The notes below the pieces were generated by a model that was not told the DNA's origin, searched no databases, and saw only the letters and a program-made list of their open reading frames with translations. DNA of 64,000 nucleotides. Origin: JAHBTB01 sp964451255. Lineage in GTDB: Bacteria; Armatimonadota; Fimbriimonadia; Fimbriimonadales; Fimbriimonadaceae. The stretch spans positions 496,001 to 560,000 of the forward strand of contig CAYVHL010000001.1 in assembly GCA_964451255.1 (NCBI GenBank). The letters are read 5' to 3'. Made by a program: the position numbers and the translations under genes. Each line of letters begins with the position of its first letter. Position 1 is the stretch's first letter. Below, one piece after another: positions 50,321 through 58,603 of this stretch.

Positions 50321-51466
50321 CTAGGATACCGGCGGCGACACGACCACCGGTGAGGTAAGTGAATAGGGACCCACCACGCCGACGGCGGGCATCAGGACCT
50401 CCATAAACGAGGCCGTGAAACAAGAGTTCTGCATGGCGGGCCGCGCCACACCCTCAGTGACCAACCAATGCGCGGTGGCGAACTTGCGGTCTGCCGAATG
50501 GGCAGACCACAGACGCCATCCGAACGCTGATCCGAGGCCAGTCCACTGTTCGCCGTCCCACTTTGGTCGTGCCGGTGACCAAGCGTCCCCCGTCGCGCCC
50601 GCTTGGCACAGCGCCCCGAAAGCCCCTTGGGCGAACCCAGGCAGCCTTGCGACGTGGCCCGTGTCTGGGCAACAACAGAACGCAACCGACGACGGCAGGC
50701 GTCCTGCGTAAAGGGATGAGGCGTCGGTGCACCAGAACGGGTCGTTGGCGCCGTTGACGATCAAGCATGGGGTCTGAAAACCTAGGTGGGAAGCGGGATC
50801 AAGGGCGGCCGCCAAGTCGCCCGCCCGCCCGCCTTCTGCCGCCACTTCTTGGAGCCCGAGGGCGGTGTAGTCGTCTAGCATCGGCGAGTAGCCGTCCCAG
50901 TCCACCACTTGCTTACGCATCTGGTCGACGGCGAGGAGGTTGTCGAACATCCGGGGTGCGACGGCGACGATCCGGGGGTCGCCAGTGGCCGCGGCAAGCC
51001 AGGTGGTCCAGCCCCGCTTGCTGGCTCCCGTGATCACAAACCATTGCCACCGGCCATCGCTCAATTCTTGGAGGGCGGACATCGCAGCAAGGACGGAGCG
51101 CACCATCGGCACGAGTGCGGGCCAATCCGGGTCTCCGGTCTCCAGGGCTTGGACAAAGGATAGGGCAAGCAACCCGTCCTCCCTTTGATCAAAGAGCGGC
51201 TGGTTCGGCACGTCGAAAAGCGTCGCCACGGGAAGACTCGCTGCCCGGCTGATCCCGACTGACACCTGGTCGTCCACGGCACCGGCGTCGTCGCCGGTCA
51301 CTTCAAGGACGCAAACGTCATCGCAGATCGGATCAGGGTGATGGGTCAAAGAAACCGCGTGACGCCACGGTCCGTTTTTCCACCCGTCTGTTTCCAACTG
51401 TAAGCGACCGTTTTGAACCTGTCTCCAATGCCAATCACCGGCTCTCTCAGCCCGCCAATCCAGCAT
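50321..51466 (-). CDS. PhoPQ-activated pathogenicity-related (PqaA-like) alpha/beta-hydrolase family protein
   Basis: A protein of about 381 residues of the PqaA-type family. Marks are GDWHWRQVQNGRLQLETDGW, ISRAASLPVATLFDVPNQPL, the central FVITGASKRGWTTWLAAATG and DPRIVAVAPRMFDNLLAVDQ, then PCLIVNGANDPFWCTDASSL and the C-terminal immunoglobulin-like region. The nucleophile region GASKRG is typical. PqaA proteins, first seen in Salmonella as PhoPQ-activated, have no firm enzymatic role. The ATG at 51466 is chosen; the frame extends upstream to a TTG at 51532 but that part lacks family similarity. No signal peptide is clear from this start. Confidence 0.8.
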   Translation of the reverse strand: MLDWRAERAGDWHWRQVQNGRLQLETDGWKNGPWRHAVSLTHHPDPICDDVCVLEVTGDDAGAVDDQVSVGISRAASLPVATLFDVPNQPLFDQREDGLLALSFVQALETGDPDWPALVPMVRSVLAAMSALQELSDGRWQWFVITGASKRGWTTWLAAATGDPRIVAVAPRMFDNLLAVDQMRKQVVDWDGYSPMLDDYTALGLQEVAAEGGRAGDLAAALDPASHLGFQTPCLIVNGANDPFWCTDASSLYAGRLPSSVAFCCCPDTGHVARLPGFAQGAFGALCQAGATGDAWSPARPKWDGEQWTGLGSAFGWRLWSAHSADRKFATAHWLVTEGVARPAMQNSCFTASFMEVLMPAVGVVGPYSLTSPVVVSPPVS

Positions 51467-51578
51467 AGGCGCACCCACGAGGTCAGGATACCGAACGTCT
51501 TCCTTGACATATGAGGGTGAAAGAGAGGACAATAGTGGGGAACGCGCCAGCTTGACCTCGGCGCGGCGGGTGGATCAC

Positions 51579-53018
51579 ATGAAGGTATTCAAGACGAAAG
51601 CGTGGTTGATTTTCGCAGGAGCGTTAGTAATGGGCTCCTTCGCCCACGCGAGCATGCTCGACGCATCGATCCTGATCGAGAGGGCTGCAAACAACAAATC
51701 CATCGTCGTCAAGTACGAGGGCGCCTCTGCCGCAACCGTAGAAATGCGGGTGAACGGCGTAAGCATCATGTCCAAGAACCTTGACGACGCGGCAAGCGCG
51801 GGCGAGACCGAATTCGCCATCGACACCGCGTACCTCAAGGACGGCGACAACGCCGTCGAGGTGCTCCTCTTTGACCGTAACGGCAAGCAGCTGGGCTCCC
51901 AAAAGACCAGCGTGACCGTCGACCGGACCGGCCTCGGCCCGGTCTATATCTCGAAGCCCGCGGACGGCGGCACGGTCATGGGCAGCGTGGACATTCAGTT
52001 GGGCTTCAAGAGCACTCTGAAGAACGTCTACGTGAGCTTCTTTGTCAACGACGAGTTCAAAGCCCTCAAGAACTTCCCGCCCTATAACTACATTTGGGAC
52101 ACCACCCGCGTCCCCAACGGGTGGCACGAGGTGCAGGCTCTGGTCGTGGACGAGAACAACGCCACCTTCCGCACCGAGAAGTTCCGACTGTTCGTGAACA
52201 ACCCGGGTGGAATGACCAAACGCTTTGGCTCCACCGCCGTTGCCCCTGCCAAGCCTAAGAACCCGGACACCCCGGCTGTCGCTGCCCCGAAGACGACAGC
52301 ACCGGTGAAGGCGACGTCTGAACCTGTCGTTGCTCCCAACGACGTCCAGCCGGGCGTGACGGAAATGGCGGGATTCAAAGGCGACGACTTGACCAGCAAA
52401 GCTGCCGGCCCGGAACCAGTCAAGGCCGTCAAGCCGAACATCGACGCCAGTCCGACGAGCGTCGTGCCCGCCAAACCCGTGGCGCCGGTCGTGGAAGTCA
52501 AGGCTAGTAAGCCCCTCGACAATTCTGCTCCGAAGGTGACCCCGAAGGTGTCTCGACCGGCCATAACGGCCCCTAAGATCGAGGATCCGCTTCCTGCCAA
52601 GAACTTAGTCGCCGTGAACTACGGAGTCCGAGTTCCCAACATGGGTATGTACGCGGTCTACTACGAAGGTGAGAAGATCAACTTCGACGTCCAACCTCAG
52701 GCCAAGAACGGCGTGCCTCTCACGCCATTCCGGTTCCTCTTGGAACATCAGGGCGCAAAGGTCGATTGGCATAAGGAAGACCAGACGGTGACCAGCTCGA
52801 TGCCCGGCAATAAGATCTGGTTCCAGATCGGCAACGAAACCGCCAAGGTCAACGGCATGGACTTCCGCCTGGAGATGGCCCCGTTCATCACCCAAGGCCG
52901 AAGCATCGTTCCGTTGAGTTTCATCTCTGAAGCCTTGAATGTGGACGTTGACTTCGACGCCGCTACCGGCCACGTCCTGATCCGCAAACACAAGGATCTC
53001 ATCGCCAAGAAGAACTGA
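51579..53018 (+). CDS. envelope protein with Ig-like domains, proline-rich linker and stalk (copper amine oxidase-type) domain
   Basis: A 479-residue exported protein with three parts. After a signal peptide (AWLIFAGALVMGSFAHAS), residues 25-215 form two Ig-like sandwich domains, with GDNAVEVLLFDRNGKQLGSQ, KPADGGTVMGSVDIQLGF and PNGWHEVQALVVDEN. Residues 220-370 are a low-complexity Pro/Ala/Lys/Val linker. The last 110 residues form a stalk domain of the copper amine oxidase N-terminal type: GEKINFDVQPQAKNGVPLTP, FRFLLEHQGAKVDWHKEDQT and GRSIVPLSFISEALNVDVDF. Such domains are common in cell-wall proteins of Firmicutes and deep lineages. The ATG at 51579 begins the signal peptide. Confidence 0.87.
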   Translation: MKVFKTKAWLIFAGALVMGSFAHASMLDASILIERAANNKSIVVKYEGASAATVEMRVNGVSIMSKNLDDAASAGETEFAIDTAYLKDGDNAVEVLLFDRNGKQLGSQKTSVTVDRTGLGPVYISKPADGGTVMGSVDIQLGFKSTLKNVYVSFFVNDEFKALKNFPPYNYIWDTTRVPNGWHEVQALVVDENNATFRTEKFRLFVNNPGGMTKRFGSTAVAPAKPKNPDTPAVAAPKTTAPVKATSEPVVAPNDVQPGVTEMAGFKGDDLTSKAAGPEPVKAVKPNIDASPTSVVPAKPVAPVVEVKASKPLDNSAPKVTPKVSRPAITAPKIEDPLPAKNLVAVNYGVRVPNMGMYAVYYEGEKINFDVQPQAKNGVPLTPFRFLLEHQGAKVDWHKEDQTVTSSMPGNKIWFQIGNETAKVNGMDFRLEMAPFITQGRSIVPLSFISEALNVDVDFDAATGHVLIRKHKDLIAKKN

Positions 53019-53040
53019 CATCCTCAAGGCGAGGCAAAGC

Positions 53041-53080
53041 AGACGGCCCTCGGGTGAACCCGGGGGCCGTCTTTCCTTTC
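53041..53080 (+). terminator. intrinsic terminator after the stalk-domain gene
   Basis: AGACGGCCCTCGGGT pairs with ACCCGGGGGCCGTCT in a long imperfect stem with a short loop, followed by TTCCTTTC. It lies 23 bases past the stop codon. Confidence 0.85.
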
Positions 53081-53251
53081 CCAGGAAGCGAATCGGATAC
53101 TTCGTTGGAGTTTATGCCAATTGCCATTGACATTTGCCATCACCTCCACTATGTCGGTGAGGCGTTCATCAGATTGACCTGCTCCAGTTTTCGTCTCCTT
53201 GAACCGAACCTAACTATGAGGAATCCGGTTTCCTCACTTCGGGGACGGGCC
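53081..53251 (+). promoter_or_regulatory. leader region of the PilZ gene
   Basis: The 170 bases between the terminator and the PilZ start hold no convincing gene. The frame of the PilZ gene stays open through this stretch, and a start at 53216 is possible but has no ribosome-binding site. I see no clear promoter boxes or structure. Confidence 0.3.
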
Positions 53252-53620
53252 ATGGAAGTGCACAAACCTTCAGACAGGCGCAACTTTGCGCGTTTCGAAA
53301 TACTCGACTATGCGATGGTCATCGAGGCCGGAGACGTCTCGATCAGATCGGTAATCGTCGATGTCAGCCTAGGAGGCTGTCAAGTCCGATCGAAGGAGCA
53401 GTTCAAGGCTGGTGAGGTCTATACCCTCACGATCGGACGGGGCAACCACGCACCGGTCTCCATCCATGCCGTCGCTCGCTATAGCAAGCTTCTTGAGGAT
53501 TGCGACCTCTATGCGTCAGGCTTCCAGTTCGAGTCTGCAGGAGCCGCCGAGCGGATCGCCTGGGCAGAATATGTCCACGAAGTCTTCAAAGAGCAAGGCG
53601 AGATGCTACTGGGCCAGTAA
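53252..53620 (+). CDS. PilZ domain protein (c-di-GMP receptor)
   Basis: A 122-residue single-domain PilZ protein. The c-di-GMP-binding motif RxxxR is in PSDRRNFARFEILDYAMVI and the DxSxxG motif in SVIVDVSLGGCQVRSKEQFK. The remainder is a beta barrel (YTLTIGRGNHAPVSIHAVAR) with a C-terminal helix (AWAEYVHEVFKEQGEML). Stand-alone PilZ proteins act as adaptors for motility, pilus or exopolysaccharide systems. The ATG at 53252 has GGGGAC upstream. A second PilZ-type protein lies at 54426, with an Fe-S carrier and ferredoxin between them. Confidence 0.87.
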   Translation: MEVHKPSDRRNFARFEILDYAMVIEAGDVSIRSVIVDVSLGGCQVRSKEQFKAGEVYTLTIGRGNHAPVSIHAVARYSKLLEDCDLYASGFQFESAGAAERIAWAEYVHEVFKEQGEMLLGQ

Positions 53621-53632
53621 GCCGCAGACAAC

Positions 53633-54010
53633 TCAGTTGTGCGAGCAGCCGCAACCGCTGCCACAACCGCCCGCCCCTTCCTCAGTCTGGAAAGACGAAC
53701 CGCAACCGCACGTGCTGACCGCGTTCGGGTTGGAAATTTTGAATCCGCCACCCATCATGTCGTCGATGTAATCGACTTCCGATCCGTCCATGTACTGCAG
53801 GCTGAGGCCATCGACGAAGATCTTCACTCCGTCTTGCTCGAACACAACGTCGCCGTCCTCGGCGTCGGCGTCGTCTAGAGCCATACCGTAGCTCAGGCCA
53901 GAACAGCCACCGCCGGCGACCCAGACGCGCAGGGCGCTCCCAAGCTTGTCTTGGCTGGTCATGAGGTCTTTGAGTTCGTGGCTGGCTCGTTCAGTGAGGT
54001 TGATCGGCAT
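53633..54010 (-). CDS. A-type iron-sulphur cluster carrier (IscA/ErpA family) with a Cys-rich tail
   Basis: A 125-residue A-type carrier. The family markers are INLTERASHELKDLM, the first ligand VAGGGCSGLSYGMALDDA, VDGLSLQYMDGSEVDYIDDM and the C-terminal paired ligands in NPNAVSTCGCGSSFQ. After that comes an extra tail, TEEGAGGCGSGCGCSHN, with three more cysteines and a histidine, which is longer than in ErpA/IscA. A-type proteins deliver clusters to apo-enzymes such as the quinolinate synthase NadA and the ferredoxin next door. The ATG at 54010 fits the family length. It is convergent with the PilZ gene. Confidence 0.92.
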   Translation of the reverse strand: MPINLTERASHELKDLMTSQDKLGSALRVWVAGGGCSGLSYGMALDDADAEDGDVVFEQDGVKIFVDGLSLQYMDGSEVDYIDDMMGGGFKISNPNAVSTCGCGSSFQTEEGAGGCGSGCGCSHN

Positions 54011-54171
54011 TGTTCCAGGCTCCAGAGCGGCGCTACTGATTTGATTGTGCCATAGGAATGTCGGATTCCCAAGGATGGCCCGGGAACTTGGGGACCGTTC
54101 GCGGGCCGAAACATGACCTTCGGCCATAATCTCCAGCGGGCTCCAGTGCCAGCAGCCCGTGCAAGATAGCC
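54011..54171. promoter_or_regulatory. divergent intergenic region between the Fe-S carrier and the ferredoxin
   Basis: These 161 bases must hold promoters for both Fe-S genes. A CATAAT box occurs at 54125-54130 before the ferredoxin gene, but no -35 is evident at the right distance, and I see no operator. Confidence 0.35.
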
Positions 54172-54423
54172 ATGCCCTACGTCATCACTGAGCCCTGTAT
54201 CGGCGTCAAAGACAAGTCCTGCATGACGGTCTGCCCTGTGGATTGCATCTACGAGACGGAGAATATGCTCGTCATCCACCCAGACCAGTGCATCGACTGC
54301 GGATTGTGCGAACCTGAGTGCCCCGTTTCAGCAATTTTCGTGGACACGGACGTGCCGGGCAACTGGAAGGACTACATCGAACTGAATCGCGTCGACGCCA
54401 AGAAGGCTTGCGGCGAAGACTAG
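54172..54423 (+). CDS. fdxA: ferredoxin, 3Fe-4S/4Fe-4S (7Fe) type
   Basis: An 83-residue low-potential electron carrier. The first cluster site is CIGVKDKSCMTVCPVDCIYE, in which the wide spacing of the first two cysteines marks a 3Fe-4S cluster; the second is CIDCGLCEPECPVSAIF, the 4Fe-4S ligands. The C-terminal tail DTDVPGNWKDYIELNRVDAK is the typical extension of seven-iron ferredoxins. Such proteins donate electrons to oxygenases and oxidoreductases; the Rieske oxygenase at 32 kb is one possible partner. It lies next to an A-type Fe-S carrier on the opposite strand. Confidence 0.93.
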   Translation: MPYVITEPCIGVKDKSCMTVCPVDCIYETENMLVIHPDQCIDCGLCEPECPVSAIFVDTDVPGNWKDYIELNRVDAKKACGED

Positions 54424-54425
54424 GT

Positions 54426-55034
54426 TCAAGTCAGCTCACGCACGAAGCGGTCCCACTTGGGCTTGTCAACACGTCCAAGTTCCAAGAATGAGAACCCTGC
54501 CCGGAACTTTCCGGGCCTGTCGGGATCCGCGTCGCAATGCCGACACTCTGCCTTGGCTGTTATCGCCCCAAGAGGTGTGACGACGGTGACCTTGACCTCG
54601 CACTTCAAGGGGATTTCAGTGTCGCAACTCAGTCCGACTCCAGTCGGCGACGCGTCGATAGCCGACCCTTTGACTGTCTTGCCGCCGTGCTCGACCTGAG
54701 CCTTGAGTTCTTGGATTCGATACCTGACGGATTCCGGTGAGTCCGCATAACGCATCGGAGAAGCCACCGAAAGGAGCAGAACCGATTTGCCAAGCGTTTG
54801 ATCGGTGCCCGGCGTGATAGTCTCCAACTTCGTGTTGAAAACAACAGAGATGTGATCGCCGAAGCCTTCAAACCGGAACTCGTCCCCCGGCTTCAAGGTC
54901 GCGTCGGCACCGGTAGAAACCTCCAGCCGGTTGCCGAAAAAGGTCACGATCCAGCCGTTGAAAATCTTCGAGTCCCGCAGACGCTGAAAGCGGGCCCGTG
55001 TGCCAACGAAGTCACTGGATGTGACGAGAGACAT
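54426..55034 (-). CDS. PilZ domain protein with an N-terminal YcgR-like domain
   Basis: A 202-residue protein with two halves. The N-terminal 95 residues form a beta-rich domain (FNGWIVTFFGNRLEVSTGAD, FEGFGDHISVVFNTKLETIT) like the N-terminal part of YcgR-type proteins. The C-terminal half is a PilZ domain: RYRIQELKAQVEHGGKTVKG, the DxSxxG motif as SAIDASPTGVGLSCDTEIPL, and RAGFSFLELGRVDKPKWDRF. The usual RxxxR motif appears only as SVRYRIQ, so c-di-GMP binding is less certain than for the copy at 53252. It is convergent with the ferredoxin gene, two bases apart. Confidence 0.78.
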   Translation of the reverse strand: MSLVTSSDFVGTRARFQRLRDSKIFNGWIVTFFGNRLEVSTGADATLKPGDEFRFEGFGDHISVVFNTKLETITPGTDQTLGKSVLLLSVASPMRYADSPESVRYRIQELKAQVEHGGKTVKGSAIDASPTGVGLSCDTEIPLKCEVKVTVVTPLGAITAKAECRHCDADPDRPGKFRAGFSFLELGRVDKPKWDRFVRELT

Positions 55035-55107
55035 CTACCGGTATATTCTTGGACGGCAAACCCTGAATCATCCGGAAAGAAGCCTAAATTGCCCGTCTAG
55101 AAGCGAT

Positions 55108-55683
55108 ATGCCCCCGAATGACAAACCGTCCGACTCCAAGCTGACTCAGGCGCAAGACCAGTTCGTGCTGGAGTGGGGTCGGATGAGCTCCAGTTGGGGA
55201 ATCAACCGGACGATGGCGCAGATCCACGCGTTGCTCTTGGCCACAGGCGAGGGGCTCAGCGTCGACGACCTGATCGAGCGCCTGCACATCAGCCGTGGCA
55301 ACGCGAGCATGACGTTGCGGGACCTGATGGACTGGGGCGTCGTCCAGCGCTACCGCAACCCGGGAGACCGCAAGGACATCTACCGGAGCACGGACGACAT
55401 CCTGCACATGTTCGGTCGGGTAGTACGGGAAAGGAAGCGAAGGGAGATCGACCCGACGATCGCTGCCATCCGAGAATGCCTTGCGATGGTGCCAGAACGG
55501 GATTCGTCCCCAGAGTCGGCGGTGTTTCGCGACAGACTGGCCACACTGCTTGAGGTTTTTGGCATTATAGACACCGTATACCAGCAGGTCTTCGAATCAG
55601 ACGAGAGCTTTCGGAGTATGGTCGAAGCATTCGGTTCTGGCAAGAAAGCAGAAGACACCAAGGACGAAGATGAGCAAAGCTGA
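55108..55683 (+). CDS. GbsR/MarR family winged-helix transcriptional regulator
   Basis: A 191-residue GbsR-type regulator. It shows the family opening QDQFVLEWGRMSSSWGINRT, MAQIHALLLATGEGLSVDDL, the recognition helix IERLHISRGNASMTLRDLMD and the wing WGVVQRYRNPGDRKDIYRST. The C-terminal helices form a dimerisation region with a long linker. GbsR members sense small molecules such as choline; the ligand here is unknown. The gene overlaps lon by 14 bases, so protease and regulator share a transcript, and autoregulation or control of lon is plausible. Confidence 0.9.
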   Translation: MPPNDKPSDSKLTQAQDQFVLEWGRMSSSWGINRTMAQIHALLLATGEGLSVDDLIERLHISRGNASMTLRDLMDWGVVQRYRNPGDRKDIYRSTDDILHMFGRVVRERKRREIDPTIAAIRECLAMVPERDSSPESAVFRDRLATLLEVFGIIDTVYQQVFESDESFRSMVEAFGSGKKAEDTKDEDEQS

Positions 55684-58036
55684 GGCTATGGCGCGGACGA
55701 GACAGGCGATGTTGGAGCAACCGCCGATGGTGGGCACCGCCCCCGTCTTGCCCATACGGGGCGACACAGTCCACTTCCCTGGCGTCATACAGACCCTGCT
55801 TATCGGCCGCGACATGTCCGTACGCGCCCTACAATTGGCCGTCAGGAAGGATCGGGAGACGCTCGTCGTCGGGCAACGCGACCAAAGCCAAGACGAACCA
55901 ACATCAGACGACCTCTTTGGCGTCGGCACCCTCAGCGAGATCCTCCACGTTCTGCCCCTGCCTGATGGGACGATGCGCGTGGTGTTGCGCGGCATGGGCC
56001 GGGCGAAGGTGCAGAAGTTCACTTTCCGTGGTGGCTCCTTTTCGGCCAAATACGAGATTCTGCCCGAGGTAGAGGCGCGTGGAGAGCAGGTCGAGGCTCT
56101 CATGCGCGAATGCGTCTCGACATTCCAGACCGCGGCCAACCTTGGCCTACAGGTGCCGCCCGAAGTCATGGAGACGCTCGCCTCCATCGACAACGCCGGC
56201 CACTTGGCCGACATGGTCGCCCACCATCTTCCGGGCACGGCCAACGTCAAGCAGTCCTTGCTCGAAGAGATCGAGGTAGAGAGCCGCCTTGAAAGGCTGG
56301 TCAAGCTCCTGGCGAAGGAGATGCAAGTCTTGGAACTCCAAGCGACCCTCAGGTCGAAGGTGGAGCGGGAGCTGGGCCAGACGCAACGTGAGTACTACCT
56401 GCGAGAACAGCTGAAGGCGATACAGGCAGAACTTGGCAGCGTCGAAGGGACGCTTAGCGACGAAGGCGAGGAGTACCGGGTCAAGGTCGAGCAGAGCAGA
56501 ATGGGGCTCGATAACGCCGAGCGGGCCATGCAAGAGATCAAGCGTCTGGAAAGGGCGCCGAGCAGTTCGCCCGAAGCCCTCGTCATCCGAAACTATCTGG
56601 ACTGGCTCGTGAGCCTCCCATGGGATCGCGCCAGCACAGACCGGATCGACGTGAAGAAGGCGGCGCGCATCCTTGACCGCGACCATTACGGATTGGCCAA
56701 GGTCAAGGATCGGATTCTTGACTTCTTGGCTGTCAGGCAGTTGTCGCACTCCCTTCGCGGGCCGATCCTTTGCTTTGTTGGCCCCCCGGGTGTGGGCAAG
56801 ACGTCCATCGGCCGTAGCATCGCTGAAAGCATGGGAAGGGAGTTCCATCGCATCTCGCTGGGGGGCGTGCGAGACGAAGCGGAGATCCGCGGTCACCGTC
56901 GCACTTACATTGGATCGATGCCAGGGAGGCTCATCCAAGGCTTGAAGCAGACCGGGTCGCGCAATCCCGTCTTCATGCTCGACGAAATCGACAAGATGAC
57001 CAGCGACCTTCGCGGCGACCCGACCAGCGCTCTTCTCGAAGCCTTGGATCCAGAACAGAACTCCCAGTTCAGCGACCACTACATCGAGATGCCGTTCGAC
57101 CTGAGCGCGGTGATGTTCATCACGACGGCCAACCTCCTGGAGAACATCCCGCATCCCTTGCGCGACCGGATGGAGGTCATCCGATTTCCTAGCTACACGG
57201 AAGAGGAGAAACTCTATATCGCCGCGAACTACCTGCTACCCAAGAAGACGAAGGAGCACGGACTGGACAAGGGGCAGATCAAAGTCAGCAAGCAGATTCT
57301 GCAGTCCATAGTGCGCGGGTACACACGTGAGGCCGGCGTCCGATCTCTAGAGAGGGAGATCGCCACCGTGTGCCGAAAGGCGGCACGTCAGATCGCCGAA
57401 GGCGCCACGGAATCAGTGACCGTCACCAAGGACACCTTGGGCGAGGCCCTCGGCAAGACCCGGTTTCGACACGGCGTCCGCGGTGAAAGGAACGAGGTCG
57501 GCGCTGTCACCGGACTCGTCTACAGCGAGTACGGCGGCGACATTGTGACGATTGAAGTCTCCCTTACCGAGCCCTACGGAGAAGAACCGGAAGTCCAATT
57601 GACCGGTTCTCTGGGCGAAGTCATGAAGGAGAGCGCGAGAGCGGCCACCACTTATGTCCGCGCAAACCAGAAGCGCTTCAACAAGGAGAAAGCGTTCCAT
57701 ATGGATTTGCACGTCCATGTCCCGGAAGGGGCGGTGCCGAAGGACGGCCCCTCCGCCGGCGTCACGATCCTGACCGCCCTGGTGTCGGCGTACAGCGGGC
57801 GTCCGGTTCGGCGAGACGTGGCGATGACCGGAGAGATCACCCTGCGTGGAAAGGTGTTGCCGGTCGGCGGAGTCCGGGAGAAAGTGTTGGCCGCCCATCG
57901 GGCCGGGATCAAGCACGTCATCTTGCCTGAGGAGAACCAAGTCGACATCGACGATCTACCCGAGGTCGCCCGCAAAGACCTGACCTTCCATTTCGCCGCC
58001 ACCGCCGATGACGTGCTCAAAGTGGCATTGGTCTAG
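55670..58036 (+). CDS. lon: ATP-dependent endopeptidase La (Lon)
   Basis: Soluble AAA+ protease that degrades damaged and regulatory proteins, 788 residues. The N-terminal LON substrate-binding domain covers residues 22-200 (PVLPIRGDTVHFPGVIQTLL), followed by a coiled coil. Walker A (GPPGVGKTSIGRSIAESMGR) begins near residue 370, then Walker B VFMLDEIDKMTSDLRGDPTS and the TANLLENIPHPLRDRMEVIR sensor. The proteolytic Ser-Lys dyad is Ser695 in PKDGPSAGVTILTAL and Lys738 in VGGVREKVLAAHRAGIKHVI. The ATG at 55670 overlaps the GbsR regulator gene. A normal-length, intact Lon. Confidence 0.97.
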   Translation: MSKAEAMARTRQAMLEQPPMVGTAPVLPIRGDTVHFPGVIQTLLIGRDMSVRALQLAVRKDRETLVVGQRDQSQDEPTSDDLFGVGTLSEILHVLPLPDGTMRVVLRGMGRAKVQKFTFRGGSFSAKYEILPEVEARGEQVEALMRECVSTFQTAANLGLQVPPEVMETLASIDNAGHLADMVAHHLPGTANVKQSLLEEIEVESRLERLVKLLAKEMQVLELQATLRSKVERELGQTQREYYLREQLKAIQAELGSVEGTLSDEGEEYRVKVEQSRMGLDNAERAMQEIKRLERAPSSSPEALVIRNYLDWLVSLPWDRASTDRIDVKKAARILDRDHYGLAKVKDRILDFLAVRQLSHSLRGPILCFVGPPGVGKTSIGRSIAESMGREFHRISLGGVRDEAEIRGHRRTYIGSMPGRLIQGLKQTGSRNPVFMLDEIDKMTSDLRGDPTSALLEALDPEQNSQFSDHYIEMPFDLSAVMFITTANLLENIPHPLRDRMEVIRFPSYTEEEKLYIAANYLLPKKTKEHGLDKGQIKVSKQILQSIVRGYTREAGVRSLEREIATVCRKAARQIAEGATESVTVTKDTLGEALGKTRFRHGVRGERNEVGAVTGLVYSEYGGDIVTIEVSLTEPYGEEPEVQLTGSLGEVMKESARAATTYVRANQKRFNKEKAFHMDLHVHVPEGAVPKDGPSAGVTILTALVSAYSGRPVRRDVAMTGEITLRGKVLPVGGVREKVLAAHRAGIKHVILPEENQVDIDDLPEVARKDLTFHFAATADDVLKVALV

Positions 58037-58095
58037 GCACCGCAGATCTCGCCAAGAGGCTCTCGAGGGCTCGAGACGAAAGGTACAGTCGCGCG

Positions 58096-58599
58096 ATGCG
58101 CACTGTGCTTGCTCTCGCGTTAGGGCTCGTCGCTGGCCTTTCCTACGCAAATTGGCAGAATTTGACCCTTGCTACGGGGCAGACCCGAGAAAGACTCGCC
58201 GAAAAGCTCACGGCCCCACACCTCGCCGAGCAAACCGTCGAACAAATCGACGACACGTTCGGCAAGAAGGGACTTGTCACAGCCAAGGAATACAAGGTGC
58301 CGGGCACCGGCATTGACAGCATCTTGGTTTATTTCGAGAAGGGTAAGTGCTGGTCGGTGACCTATGAGCTCGAGCCGAGCGTGAACCTTTCGACGACCTG
58401 GTGGCAGGACGCGGTGCGGACCGTCGGCCTTGACCCTACCAAAGGCAAGATGGACAGCGATGAGAGCGACGACTCATCGACCACCATCCGCGAGTACCCT
58501 GGCCTGAAGGGAAGGCTCAGAATCGACCAAAGCTTGGACAAGGACGCACACCAGTACATCGTCACAGTGGACTGGGAAGTCCACGAAGGCGACGAGTGA
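58096..58599 (+). CDS. exported protein of unknown function
   Basis: A 167-residue exported protein of no recognised family. It has a signal peptide (VLALALGLVAGLSYA), then a helical part (GQTRERLAEKLTAPHLAEQT) and an alternating strand region (GLVTAKEYKVPGTGIDSILV, GKCWSVTYELEPSVNLSTTW, GLKGRLRIDQSLDKDAHQYI) that suggests a small beta domain. It follows lon by 60 bases on the same strand. The close spacing does not by itself prove a link, and it converges with nadA five bases away. Confidence 0.7.
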   Translation: MRTVLALALGLVAGLSYANWQNLTLATGQTRERLAEKLTAPHLAEQTVEQIDDTFGKKGLVTAKEYKVPGTGIDSILVYFEKGKCWSVTYELEPSVNLSTTWWQDAVRTVGLDPTKGKMDSDESDDSSTTIREYPGLKGRLRIDQSLDKDAHQYIVTVDWEVHEGDE

Positions 58600-58603
58600 T
58601 CGC

